A stretch of 64,000 nt of DNA from Microdochium bolleyi. Its lineage: Eukaryota > Ascomycota > Sordariomycetes > Xylariales > Microdochiaceae. This document shows positions 43,220-52,322 of this stretch, one piece after another (position 1 is the first letter of the stretch; each line of letters opens with the position of its first letter). The notes beneath the pieces are model-generated. The model made no database searches, had not been told where the DNA came from, and worked only from the letters and a program-made list of their open reading frames with translations. Where the stretch lies: the NCBI GenBank assembly GCA_001566295.1, contig KQ964271.1, positions 62,001-126,000 on the forward strand, written 5' to 3'. The position numbers and the translations under genes are program-made.

Positions 43220-44983
43220 ATGTATCCACGCTCGGGAGGTGCACAAGTCGCCGATTCTGCCGACCATGATACGGGCAGGTCGTCCGATGACAAGTCGCCG
43301 CCAGCACACCAGGTCACAAGCCGCGATGAGGCAGTCGACGCCACGGCACAGTCTGGTGTGCAGGGCATGGAGGCCATCGCCATCGCCTGGTCCAAGCCCG
43401 CGCTCATCGTCTTCTACGTGCTCGTCTGGGTTGTCTATCTCGTCTCGGCCATCTGCACGACTTGCATGGCGGCTCTGGCGCCCTATGTCACCTCCTCCTT
43501 CATGCTCCACTCGCTCACGCCGACTGTCAGCATCATCAGCACGGTCGCCGTCGGCGTCTGTAATCTGAGTACAGCCAAGATCCTCGACGTCATTGGCCGT
43601 CCGCAGGGCTACGCCTTGGGCCTCTTCGTCACATTGATCGGCCTTATCATGATGGCCGCGACCACGAGTGTGGAGATGTATGCTGCCGCTCAGGTCTTTT
43701 GGTCCGTGGGATCCTCCGTTCTCGGCTTCACGCTCGGCATCCTTGTCGCCGACACCACCACTCTCAAAAACCGTGCTCTCATGCTCGGTCTGGCTGGCGG
43801 CACACCTAACATTGTCGCGACCTGGGTTGGCGGCCCAGTTGCCGAAGCCTTCCTGGCTGGCCTGGGCTGGGAGTGGTGCTCCGGCATGTACTCCATTGTC
43901 CTTCCAGTCGTCGGAACACCCCTGCTTGCGCTGCTTTGCTACTACGCGATGCGAGCAAAGAAGCTGCAGATCGCTGCTCACAGCACCGTATCCACCCAGC
44001 CAAGCAGAACTATGCTGCAGAAGGTGAAGCACTACGTGCTGCAATTTGATCTTGCGGGAATCCTCCTGCTCACGACAGGCCTAGCCCTATTTCTTCTGCC
44101 TTTCAATCTCTACGGCATGCAACCCGAGGGCTGGGCGTCTCCGCTCATCATCGGCTTCCTGGTGGCTGGCTTCGTGCTGATGGCCGGCTTTGCCCTGTAC
44201 GAGGCCTATCTCAGCCCCGTGTGCTTCATCGAGGTCCAGATTCTGATGGACCGCAACGTCGTGGGCGCCGGCATTCTTGGCGCAGTGCTGTTCTTCAGCA
44301 ACTATGCTTGGGCGAGCTACTTCAGCTCCTTCCTTCAGGTTGTCAACGGCCTCAGCGTTACCCATGCCAGTTACGTCATGTCCATCAGCAATGTAGCTTG
44401 GCCCGTTGCTTCGGTGCTCTCGGGCGTGTACATCAACCGCACTGGCCGCTACAAGTATATCACGCTGGCTTCTGTGCTGCTTTACATGTTCGCCACGGGC
44501 TTGATGATATACTTCCGTCGCCCCGAGCACTCGATTGGGTACCTGATCATGTGCCAGATCTTTATTGGAGTGGCACTCGGGTCTATCATGACCACGCCCG
44601 TCATCGCGGCCATGAGCTCCCTCCCGCATCAGCAGGTCGCCGTGGTCACTGCCATCATTTCCATGTTCTCCTCAATCGGAGGCGCCATCGGCCTGACTGT
44701 GGCGGGCGCCATCTGGGCGGCCGTATTCCCTGCGCGCCTGGCCCTGTACCTCCCCTCCGACGAGTTCGTCAACCTCGTTGATATTTATGCTTCGATCAAG
44801 GTCCAGCTCTCGTACCCAGAGGGCACGGCTGCTCGGGTCGCGATCCAGCAGGCCTACGCCGATGCGCAGACTTTGATGCTCAGCGCCGCGACAGCAGCCT
44901 GGGTGATTGGTATTGCTGCTACCTTGGCCTGGAGAAACACGGATGTGCGCAACATCAAGCAGGTCAGAGGCCAGGTCTTCTGA
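43220..44983 (+). CDS. Siderophore-iron transporter (SIT family, MFS)
   Basis: Single exon of 587 residues. The frame opens upstream to 42959, but the ATG at 43220 (MYPRSGGAQVADSADHDTGR) gives the usual hydrophilic head. About 14 membrane helices follow. Family features are the early YLVSAICTTCMAALAPYVTS, GVCNLSTAKILDVIGRPQGY after helix 2, WSVGSSVLGFTLGILVADTT, and the C-terminal extracellular loop with VNLVDIYASIKVQLSYPEGT-type sequence before the last helix, typical of MirA/MirB/Sit1-like proteins. It imports ferri-siderophores with protons. The position beside FET3/FTR1 joins the reductive and siderophore routes in one iron block. Which siderophore it carries cannot be told. Confidence 0.92.
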   Translation: MYPRSGGAQVADSADHDTGRSSDDKSPPAHQVTSRDEAVDATAQSGVQGMEAIAIAWSKPALIVFYVLVWVVYLVSAICTTCMAALAPYVTSSFMLHSLTPTVSIISTVAVGVCNLSTAKILDVIGRPQGYALGLFVTLIGLIMMAATTSVEMYAAAQVFWSVGSSVLGFTLGILVADTTTLKNRALMLGLAGGTPNIVATWVGGPVAEAFLAGLGWEWCSGMYSIVLPVVGTPLLALLCYYAMRAKKLQIAAHSTVSTQPSRTMLQKVKHYVLQFDLAGILLLTTGLALFLLPFNLYGMQPEGWASPLIIGFLVAGFVLMAGFALYEAYLSPVCFIEVQILMDRNVVGAGILGAVLFFSNYAWASYFSSFLQVVNGLSVTHASYVMSISNVAWPVASVLSGVYINRTGRYKYITLASVLLYMFATGLMIYFRRPEHSIGYLIMCQIFIGVALGSIMTTPVIAAMSSLPHQQVAVVTAIISMFSSIGGAIGLTVAGAIWAAVFPARLALYLPSDEFVNLVDIYASIKVQLSYPEGTAARVAIQQAYADAQTLMLSAATAAWVIGIAATLAWRNTDVRNIKQVRGQVF

Positions 44984-46100
44984 TCGTCCATCGTTCGACC
45001 GCTTGCATCTCGCAGGGGACCCGGGCGGATGGTCGACACTCTCGGCGTTACAGTCGACAGCTTACATACCGCCGACAGTGCTTCACACAATATAGTAATG
45101 CAAGTCTTCCGTAACATGTCTATGTTTTCTGGTACGCGGGCGTCACTGAAATTCAACTGTCTCAATTGCGAGCAGATGGAACGTGTTGCTTATGTGGTAG
45201 GTGTCGATCAGATGCAGCCCCGTGAAAGACTTTCAGCGATTCTCCTAGCGTGCTCCCGCGTGCGCCAATTGCTCTCAGATTGGCTTGCCGTGTTTCATCC
45301 GAGCGTGGACGTATCGGCACGGCGGCGAAAGCGGACGCCATATCCCGACCGACCGACGGTTGAGAAAGCCTCGTTAAGCGTGGCTCGTCAAGCTCGAGGT
45401 GCCTCCTCTTGTGGCCCACCAAGCTACAATACACACGAAAGGATGCAAATCTGTCCGTCTCTCATCGCGCCATTCCGTATGCGGAGATTCTACACGCTTG
45501 GCCAGAGGACTCCTGATCGAAGTGCCGAGACTATTTCGTGTCCCGGACCTGTCTCAACCACAAAAGCCGTCGACGTTGTCGTTGCGCCCATCGAGGTCCA
45601 GGGAAGCTCAAGTCCCAGTTGTCCGAACTTTTCTATCCTCCGCTGCCACTGCATCCTCTGCATCTTGCTCTCGCTGCCCGCCTTGTGATCTTCTCCGTGC
45701 CAAGCAGCTCCGCTCGCATGCTCTCCACCTCTTCGGCAGCGGGTGTCCGGGCCAGCCAGTTGACGTCTTTCGATCTCGTGCGTGGGTAGTGCGACGTTGG
45801 TCACTGGAGACGTGGCTATGTTAGATGCTGCCATTGCGGAATCGAGCTGCATGAGTCGGAAGCAAACACGCTCGTGTTAGCGAGAACTCCAAGACTCAGG
45901 GGGAAAGAGAGGCCGGCCTCGAAGGACCCTGAAGGTCATGCAAGGAGCGACACTAGCTGAACGCTCTATGCATACGTAGTCTCGAGGCTGAGTTCAGACG
46001 GATGAGACAGGAGAGTCACGCACCGACGCGTACGCTGTCCCTGGTCCACTCCTTGCCCTTAGCAGTGTCCCACGCCACCCAAGTCGCTCGTGCGGTTGTG
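44984..46100. other. 1.1 kb convergent intergenic region
   Basis: Between the 3' ends of the siderophore transporter and the kinesin. Frames of up to 219 codons occur (45029-45688), but they lack coding bias or a domain. Confidence 0.45.
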
Positions 46101-47518
46101 CTAAGCACTCCTGCCAACGCCGCCAGGACCGTTGCTCGCTTTCGTCTGCTCAGCCCGGCGCTCAGCACCTCCCGCACCAGGAGCAGGCACCATGACCCGC
46201 AGCAGCTCCGCGTAGCGCAGCGTGTTCTTGCTCGCCCCGACGTCGGCGAGACTCGGGTTGACACAGGCGATCACGGCCGTCCGGCAGCCCTGCGCAGCCA
46301 CCCCGTTCTCCTCCCCAGCCGCCGCGGGGTCGAAGACGTGCTTGAGGATCCGCGTCAGTGCGGCCTGGCGGAAGGGGATCCTCGGCACGGGCTTCCTGGC
46401 TGATGGGCCCTTGGCGCTGTTACCATTCCGAGCCTGAAGCTTTACCCGCGCAGCAGCGGCGTCGGCCTCTGCCCGCCCGCGGATGCAGTCCTTGAGCACC
46501 GACAGGCTCATGTTGATCTCGCGCGCCTCGCGCATCCGGTCGGCGCCGTGCACCGCAACGTCACGCGCGGCCTCGGAGCCCGCGAGGTCGATCAGGTACA
46601 GGAATCCGTCCTTCTGCTGCTGCTGCTGCTTGATCCGGATCCGGCAGATGGCGTGCGACCGCGACGACGCAGCGTTCTTGAGCGTCGGGGCGGACCGGCG
46701 GAACGAGGCGGCCTGCTCGACGAGCCCCTGCACCTGCGCCCTGCTGGTGACCTGCACCTCGGCGGCGCCGACGAGCTGCGTCACGCCTGACGCGTCGTCG
46801 CGCACGGCGACGGCTTTGCGCTCGCTGAGCAGGTCGAAGACGGAGTTGCCTGCGAGCTCGATGATCGTGACGGAGATCCCCAGTGGTGGTGGTGTTGCTG
46901 CGCTGTTGCTGTTGTCTCTGCTGGACCCCTCGTTCTCCCCGACTAGTGCGTCGAGGGCGAGGTGCTCCAGCCGGCTGATTGTGTATGTCTTACCCGAGCC
47001 GGTCTGGCCGTAGGCGAAGAGCGTAGCGATGCCGCCGCTGCGTGCAAAGGGGATGAGGTCGGCGACGAGCTCGTCGTAGATCGTCTCCGTGGCGGTGTCG
47101 CCATCGAAGAGCCTGTCGACGTGGTAGTTGTAAGACTGCACAAGAGCAAGCACAAAGGAGACGTTGTGTTAGCAGAGCGACGAAGCTCCCATGGTCTGAG
47201 AACCAGCTGTTGGCCTACCTTGAGCACGGGAATACCGCGAGGGTGGTTATACAGATCGTGCATGTCCAGAGAACCCTCCTGCGTTTTGCGCGGGAACATG
47301 GCATTCGGGAACCCGGCGGCGCGGTCCTCGTCCAGGAAGGGCCGGATCCTCGCGCTGACGACCATGTTGGGATCTGGGATCGTGTTGGCATCTGTCGTCC
47401 TTGTCTGCTCGCGCCGCCCGCCTGCCAGCGATGACACGCTTGCGGTGGTGGTCTCGGGTGTCAGCCGGCTGACGAGCGTCTCGTACCGCGCCGCGTTCTT
47501 GAGCAAAAACTGATCCAT
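46101..47518 (-). CDS. Motor-only kinesin (kinesin-13/KIF2-like head)
   Basis: Exons 47219-47518 and 46101-47135 (phase 0), 444 residues. The motor head is complete: VVSARIRPFLDED as strand 1, SYNYHVDRLFDGDTATETIY, P-loop AYGQTGSGKTYT at 141-152, switch I NAASSRSH at 254-261, switch II DLAGSEAARD from 283, then EINMSLSVLKDCIRGRAE, RILKHVF and TAVIACVNPS. It ends about 40 residues after the motor, with no coiled coil or cargo tail. The YNYHVDRLFDGD and strand-1 wording is closest to kinesin-13 (microtubule depolymerising) heads, but a plain assignment is unsafe. A GlnX5 run (CTG repeat, 46613-46630) lies in one loop. Its action as a motor or depolymerase is inferred. Confidence 0.88.
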
Positions 47519-47964
47519 CGCGTTTTTAATTGTCCAGAGAGAAGGATGTTGAGGTAGGAGATCAAGGGAATGAGAGGGCAGTCTGCAATCCCATACATGC
47601 ATCCGGCGCTGAGATTCCCTTTTGTTGTGACGCAAATACTGGCATGTCCTCAAGGCAGCCGCTTTCTGGTCGTCGGCATAGGAACCAAGGGCAGCTGCAT
47701 GGTGGGGGCCTGATTGTTGTCTTTATTGTTGTTGTCAGAGCCCCTGAGGTGCTTCTCCGAGCAGTCTGGCCACGCCATTGGTCAGCTGCCAAGACTAGCC
47801 CCTGTCACCAGCGTGATAAGCGACAGCCCGATCCTTGTACTCCGAATCATAGTATACGCATGGAGACTTGCTGGCAAGGGGGCACCCTTGTCTATGAGGC
47901 TATCGGGCAGTTCAGTTGTGCGACGACATATGTACGGATGACATCGAGAGTGATGTAATCCCTC

Positions 47965-48300
47965 GTGATCGGCTGCTTTGCAATTGGGAGCCTCGGCAAC
48001 AGTCTTGAAAGAGACCAGACGTACAGGTGGTGTTCACTGAGTGACGGCGGGAAGACGATCCCTGGAGCCAGCAGCACGAGCCTGAAAAAGTCGTCGTCGA
48101 CGGGAGGGAAGCTCACCAAGAAGAGGAAGTCAACCTCCAGCCTGAGCAATGCCACTACTGCCTACGACGATGTAGACGAGATGCCGCGGGTCGGACGCCT
48201 GTGGAAGAGAGCCAAGCCTTGGTCGTTCAAGGCGAAGCCTGATGAGCACAAGCCCAGATCGCAGTCCGCCGGCTCGCAGATAAGCAGGTCGCGAACTTGA
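47965..48300 (+). pseudogene. Coding-like basic fragment, unknown family
   Basis: From about 48045 the frame has coding-type codon use and reads as a basic, Ser-rich tail (SSTSLKKSSSTGGKLTKKRK, then DDVDEMPRVGRLWKRAKPWS), ending at a stop at 48300. There is no ATG in this part, so it is either a last exon with an unseen start or a relic. No domain recognised. Confidence 0.3.
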
Positions 48301-48320
48301 AAGAGGGCGAGTGCTCCTGC

Positions 48321-48348
48321 CGGCGGCGCCTCGGCGGCGCCTCGGCGG
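48321..48348. repeat. GC-rich 11-base tandem repeat (about 2.5 copies)
   Basis: Unit CGGCGGCGCCT repeated directly. Contains SfoI/NarI-like GGCGCC palindromes; likely no more than a local slippage product. Confidence 0.85.
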
Positions 48349-48822
48349 ATCAAGGCATGAAGAGAACTTATAATCATAATACTTTATCACCATGCATTGT
48401 CCATGTTTGCATCCACAGACAATGGGCACATTGTAATTCAAACACTGTCAGGCAATGACACGCACAAAACTGCATAGGTAGCAGAGTAACACACCCACAG
48501 CCCCGGATCTCGGGAGAGAATCCTCGATTCCGGCAGAATGCATAATATCCGGCACAGGGAGGGTGGGGACAACTTCGGGTACTCTCATTGGGAGACCGGA
48601 GGAGACTCCATGGTCCGTCCTAGCAGGGATCTTGCGCGACACCCTTCCAAGGTTGGGTGAGAAGACACTTCAACTCGTCTTTTTCGGGAAATCTTCCCAA
48701 GAGGCGAGGCAGATGGAGCGGAACTACGCTTCCATGCCCTCCGGCTGCCCAAGGTAGCATAGCTTCCGCCTTGCACCACAATCCAGATTCGAACTTTACC
48801 AGGAGACCACCCCTTTCCTCCT

Positions 48823-48828
48823 TATATA
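48823..48828 (+). promoter_or_regulatory. TATA box of the small secreted protein gene
   Basis: TATATA in a CT-rich context about 130 bases upstream of the ATG at 48957. Confidence 0.5.
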
Positions 48829-48956
48829 CACTCGTCTACTCTCCTGCGCCCGCCTTCTCCTCAACTCACCGCTGCTACTAAGTCCAAGGCACGGTCTGGA
48901 GAATCCTTGCCTCCCACAGCACTTCATCTGAACACCACCTTACGATATCTTGAACC

Positions 48957-49568
48957 ATGCATTTCTCCACCTTCACAACCGCGTCTTTGCCGAGCCTCCT
49001 CCTCGCCGGCACCGCCTCCGCGGCAGTCAACATCCGGTTCTACTTCGACTCGACATCCTGCGCATCTGGCAACTACGGGCAGTGCACAGCTGCCCCCTCA
49101 GGCTCGTGTTGCAGCCCGCCCGCCTCCTCCGTGCCCGCGAGCGGGTGGCAGTCTCTTGGGTTTGTCGACATCCCAACGGGAGCGGCGATCGAGGCCCGCG
49201 CATACACCGGCGAAGGGTGCCGTAACTCGGGCTATCTCACCCAGAGATCGACCGCGGGGCAGACGCAGATCTGCTTCCCGCCGGTGAGGCAGTTTGAGAG
49301 CGCGCAGTACCGGACCGTCAGTGGGAGCGCGAGACGTGACGATGGTGCGGATGGGGAGGAGGCGGGAGTGGAGAGGTGTGCGAAACCGGATGTCCTTGGG
49401 TTTGCGGACGGGTCGCATGTCAGTCTGCAGGGGCTAATAGAGGAAGAGTATGATCAAATGGTACATCTGGACCATTTTCGTTCCCTCTGGTTGACTTTGC
49501 CGCTATTGCTGACACTCGTACGTTGTCCAGTGAGCTTTATTCCTTTCACCGTGATCAAAGTGCCGTGA
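48957..49568 (+). CDS. Small secreted cysteine-rich protein (effector-like)
   Basis: Signal peptide MHFSTFTTASLPSLLLAGTA (cut near residue 22), then a mature domain with cysteines at 35, 43, 51, 52, 88, 106 and 141 (STSCASGNYGQCTA, SGSCCSPPASS, GEGCRNSGY, TQICFPP, VERCAKPDVLGFADGSHVSL). The pattern and an LxGLxEEEYDQM-type end resemble fungal small secreted proteins. The 3' end is uncertain: the uninterrupted frame stops at 49568, but a likely intron begins near 49447-49459, and its acceptor near 49530 could give a different tail. Function unknown; it could act at the host or wall interface. Confidence 0.7.
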   Translation: MHFSTFTTASLPSLLLAGTASAAVNIRFYFDSTSCASGNYGQCTAAPSGSCCSPPASSVPASGWQSLGFVDIPTGAAIEARAYTGEGCRNSGYLTQRSTAGQTQICFPPVRQFESAQYRTVSGSARRDDGADGEEAGVERCAKPDVLGFADGSHVSLQGLIEEEYDQMVHLDHFRSLWLTLPLLLTLVRCPVSFIPFTVIKVP

Positions 49569-50220
49569 CAGAGGCGGTTAATCTCGCAACAACATCTCTC
49601 GGGTGGAAAGCTGAGTTTCTGCTGTCCCCTTGGCAAAACACATGCCCCGGAGTTGGGTGGATAAGTGGACTGCTAACATCTCGCTCTTCCATTCAGCATG
49701 GCTGTCTTTGTGGCTGGAGGCAACAGCGCCGATGTCGTTGCTCAGCTCGAGGCAGTCCGTTCTTGAAGACACGGACGATTTCGCGAGTCCCTTCGCGTTG
49801 AGTATGACTTTCCGTAGTCGGTGGAAAATTCAGGCATGATCACTGCATGTGGTCGTGCGGGGACAGCCAGTGATGGGTTTGAGGGCATCTGTGGCAGATT
49901 CAAGTGCCAGGAAACATGGTCCACTGTCTTTGGTTGAGTGGGCTCCGCTGATTTATGTTGGCTGCGTTTGATCGATACACGGTACATAATCGCCTAAATT
50001 TTATCATAAGGCTGACAAATGCGATCAACGTTGTTGACCAGATTTCTGATGCAAAAGCTCTCCAATTCTGCTGTTTAAATACACGAAAATGGTAGATATT
50101 TGACATGCTTGTCCTGTTCCATCTCCGCCGCTGTAAAGGCGACAAAATCCAAGCCATAGCGACCGATGTCAAAGGAGCCGGAAAAGCAGCTACATCGCAG
50201 TTAATAAACACCATAAGATC
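49569..50220. other. Intergenic, about 650 bases
   Basis: May include a second exon of the upstream small secreted protein gene up to about 49800. Nothing else seen. Confidence 0.4.
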
Positions 50221-50652
50221 TTACTTGCACACCTCGAACCCCACAGCCGAGGCGTGGGGGCGCACACGTGACATGTCCCTGCAGCGCGCGGGCAGTGGTA
50301 GGTATGATGAGCGCCGGGGGCGAGCTTGTTCTTGCCACTCCTCCTCACAGAAGACGAATCGGAGGTGCTGCGATATGGTTGGCTGGAACTCTCGTGAGAC
50401 TAGCTTACAGACTCGCAGAAGAGAAGGAGACTCGTTCGTAGGCTTTTCAAAGAAGATCTTGGAATGGCCGTACGGTGTGTCGGAATAGTCGTGCGCTGAG
50501 CTCGATATCAAGCTCTCTTGAGAGGCGCTTCTGATGTAGTTGAGCTTGTAGAGCTCGCAGATCAGGAGCCGGATCTCGGCGGGAATCTTCAGGAAGGTCG
50601 GCGATGGTCGAGCGCTCGACGCCGCTTCGACGTGACTCTGGACGGGGTCCAT
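50221..50652 (-). CDS. 2EXR-like protein, internally deleted copy (paralogue A)
   Basis: 143 residues from the ATG at 50652; the frame opens further upstream, but those codons are not coding-like. It starts with the F-box-like head FLKIPAEIRLLICELYKLNY, then SPSLLRVCKLVSREFQPTIS and LPLPARC, aligning with paralogues B and C. After LPARC the other two have about 120-130 more residues with the EIEWR block. Here those are missing, and the chain passes almost at once to VRPHASAVGFEVCK, which matches the C-terminal tails GKSSIYEVCP and SPRHELCP. So this reads as an in-frame internal deletion rather than a plain truncation. The function of the family is unknown, and this copy is probably impaired. 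Confidence 0.6.
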   Translation of the reverse strand: MDPVQSHVEAASSARPSPTFLKIPAEIRLLICELYKLNYIRSASQESLISSSAHDYSDTPYGHSKIFFEKPTNESPSLLRVCKLVSREFQPTISQHLRFVFCEEEWQEQARPRRSSYLPLPARCRDMSRVRPHASAVGFEVCK

Positions 50653-51515
50653 GGTGTTGCCGGCGGATGTTGTGCGTGAACGGAAGACGCCGAAAGTGCT
50701 GGCGCTGGCGTTGGCTATATGGTGGCGGATGACGGTGATGATAAGGGCCTGAAGTAGAAGTGAGGCGATGGCTGGCTGATGGACCTCTGTGCAGTGCCTC
50801 TGGAGCAGTGGATGTGAGAATACCGCGATGGACGGGATGGATGAGTGGCGCAAGGTATGGCACTCTGGCGATGGACTCGGCAGTGCTGCTGTATGCTGGA
50901 ATTGGGCAGGGCTCGCGCTCAGAGAATGTTCTATGCCGAAGGTCGTGATCTTGGCGGTAGGACGTTCTCACGCCTCGGTTTGATCTGCCTGGCGATGATC
51001 GAGGATTGGTTCTAGGTAGTGTGCGACTAGATCTGGGAGTACGGAGGACGGAGGGGCCTGGAAACCCGTAGCCAACTCTAATGGGATGAGAGGTAGAATG
51101 TCTCTGTATTTGCACTGTGAATTGATCGAGGCGTTCAATTGCCCGACAATTCGTGGTGCAGCTTTTCCCCTTCATATGCTTTCACAATGACCAAGTTGTC
51201 GCAACTATTGTCCGATCGCTGCCGGATACGAAAGAAGAAGAAAGGGGAATACACCCATCTTAGATTTTTTGAATCAAATATCACACCTGTCTGAGCAGAT
51301 AATTTCTGTAAGGATCTGACTTCTCTATGGTTTTCCTCAATAGCCATATTCACATTTCAAGATGCCCACAGATGGAAAGGTGCCAGAAAATCAACGATCG
51401 TAATTCCAACTGTCTGTTGGACCAAAAAGTTCCTCCGTGCCCTCTCCGATATAGGTGGTGCTCCAGCTTCAACCCCTCGTCCTTAGCTTAATCTCGACTG
51501 CCCGACTCCAGATTC
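50653..51515. other. Intergenic, about 860 bases
   Basis: Between 2EXR-like paralogues A and B. Long frames here are antisense noise. Promoter of paralogue A. Confidence 0.5.
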
Positions 51516-52322
51516 CTACGGGCACACCTCATATATGCTCGACTTTCCGGACGGCCGCCCACGCAAGATCTTGATATTGAAATGGGCCAATCTCTTCTCC
51601 GTCACGTCCAGCCACTCCTTCTTGAACGTGCCCACAAACTCGACGGTCCGCAGCCACGGGCAGTGCAACCGCAGATTCACCATGCGCGTCATATCCTCCT
51701 CCGGAAACTCCCTCGCCTCCCGCCAGGGGTTCTCTTCGGCCCGCACGGTGAGCCCCGCGGCGGTGCGGAGCGTGAGCCGGAGGGTCTCGATCCTGCCGTA
51801 CCACATCCATCCGCCCCGGCCCGGATCTCTCAGCAGCATGTCGATGTCGTTGAGCGCGAGGGCTAGCCGGCCCCACGAGCCAGAGTAACCCTGTTGCGAC
51901 CCGAGCTCGTCTACGCGCCACTCGATCTCGACGTGACGCAGGGCCGAGAGTTCGCTCTTGCACCGGGTCGGCAGGGACAGCTTTGAGCGGCTTGTCAGCA
52001 GGGCCGTGCGCCTGTCGAGGCGCCGCCTGCTGCCGTTGACGACGAAACGGAGGTACTCGGCCGCGAGGGGCTTGAGCTCCATGAAGACCTGCTGGCATGT
52101 TCCCAGGAGCGCTGGGGTGTCGGCCTCGGTGCTCTCGAAGGTTATTCTGTTGCTGGCATTCTGCGGCGCTGGGTGTGCGGCCGAGTCGGCCGCCCAGGCG
52201 ATGTGGTTGAGCATGTATATGTCGTAGACCTGGTTCCGGACCTCGCCGGGGAGGTCTAGGAAGGACAGGGGTTCCTTCCGAGGTGTAGCGGGCTCCTTGG
52301 CAGCGAGGAAGAGTCGTGTCAT
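51516..52322 (-). CDS. 2EXR-like protein (paralogue B)
   Basis: Single exon, 268 residues. SFLDLPGEVRNQVYDIYMLN at 20-39 is the family head (F-box-like, often called 2EXR in fungi). It is followed by ITFESTEADTPALLGTCQQV, AEYLRFVV, LPTRC at 117-121, VEIEWRVDELGS, a central block ending LRLTLRTAAG, and WLRTVEFVGTFKKEWLDVTE near the C-terminus. Families with this head occur in large lineage-specific expansions in Pezizomycotina; molecular function is not established. No signal peptide or membrane helix, so it is probably intracellular. Confidence 0.75.
   Translation of the reverse strand: MTRLFLAAKEPATPRKEPLSFLDLPGEVRNQVYDIYMLNHIAWAADSAAHPAPQNASNRITFESTEADTPALLGTCQQVFMELKPLAAEYLRFVVNGSRRRLDRRTALLTSRSKLSLPTRCKSELSALRHVEIEWRVDELGSQQGYSGSWGRLALALNDIDMLLRDPGRGGWMWYGRIETLRLTLRTAAGLTVRAEENPWREAREFPEEDMTRMVNLRLHCPWLRTVEFVGTFKKEWLDVTEKRLAHFNIKILRGRPSGKSSIYEVCP

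Larger units (their letters stand above)
47519..48956. other. 1.4 kb intergenic region
   Basis: Holds the kinesin promoter, one coding-like basic fragment near 47965-48300 (listed), a GC-rich 11-base repeat at 48321 and the promoter of the small secreted protein. Confidence 0.45.

Noticed and set aside
45029..45688. 219-codon plus-strand frame
   Set aside because: Composition is unlike neighbouring genes, no domain, and it lies in the 3' flank between convergent genes.
48321..48348. Short GC-rich repeat considered as a CRISPR or minisatellite locus
   Set aside because: Only 2.5 copies of 11 bases with no spacers; plain slippage.
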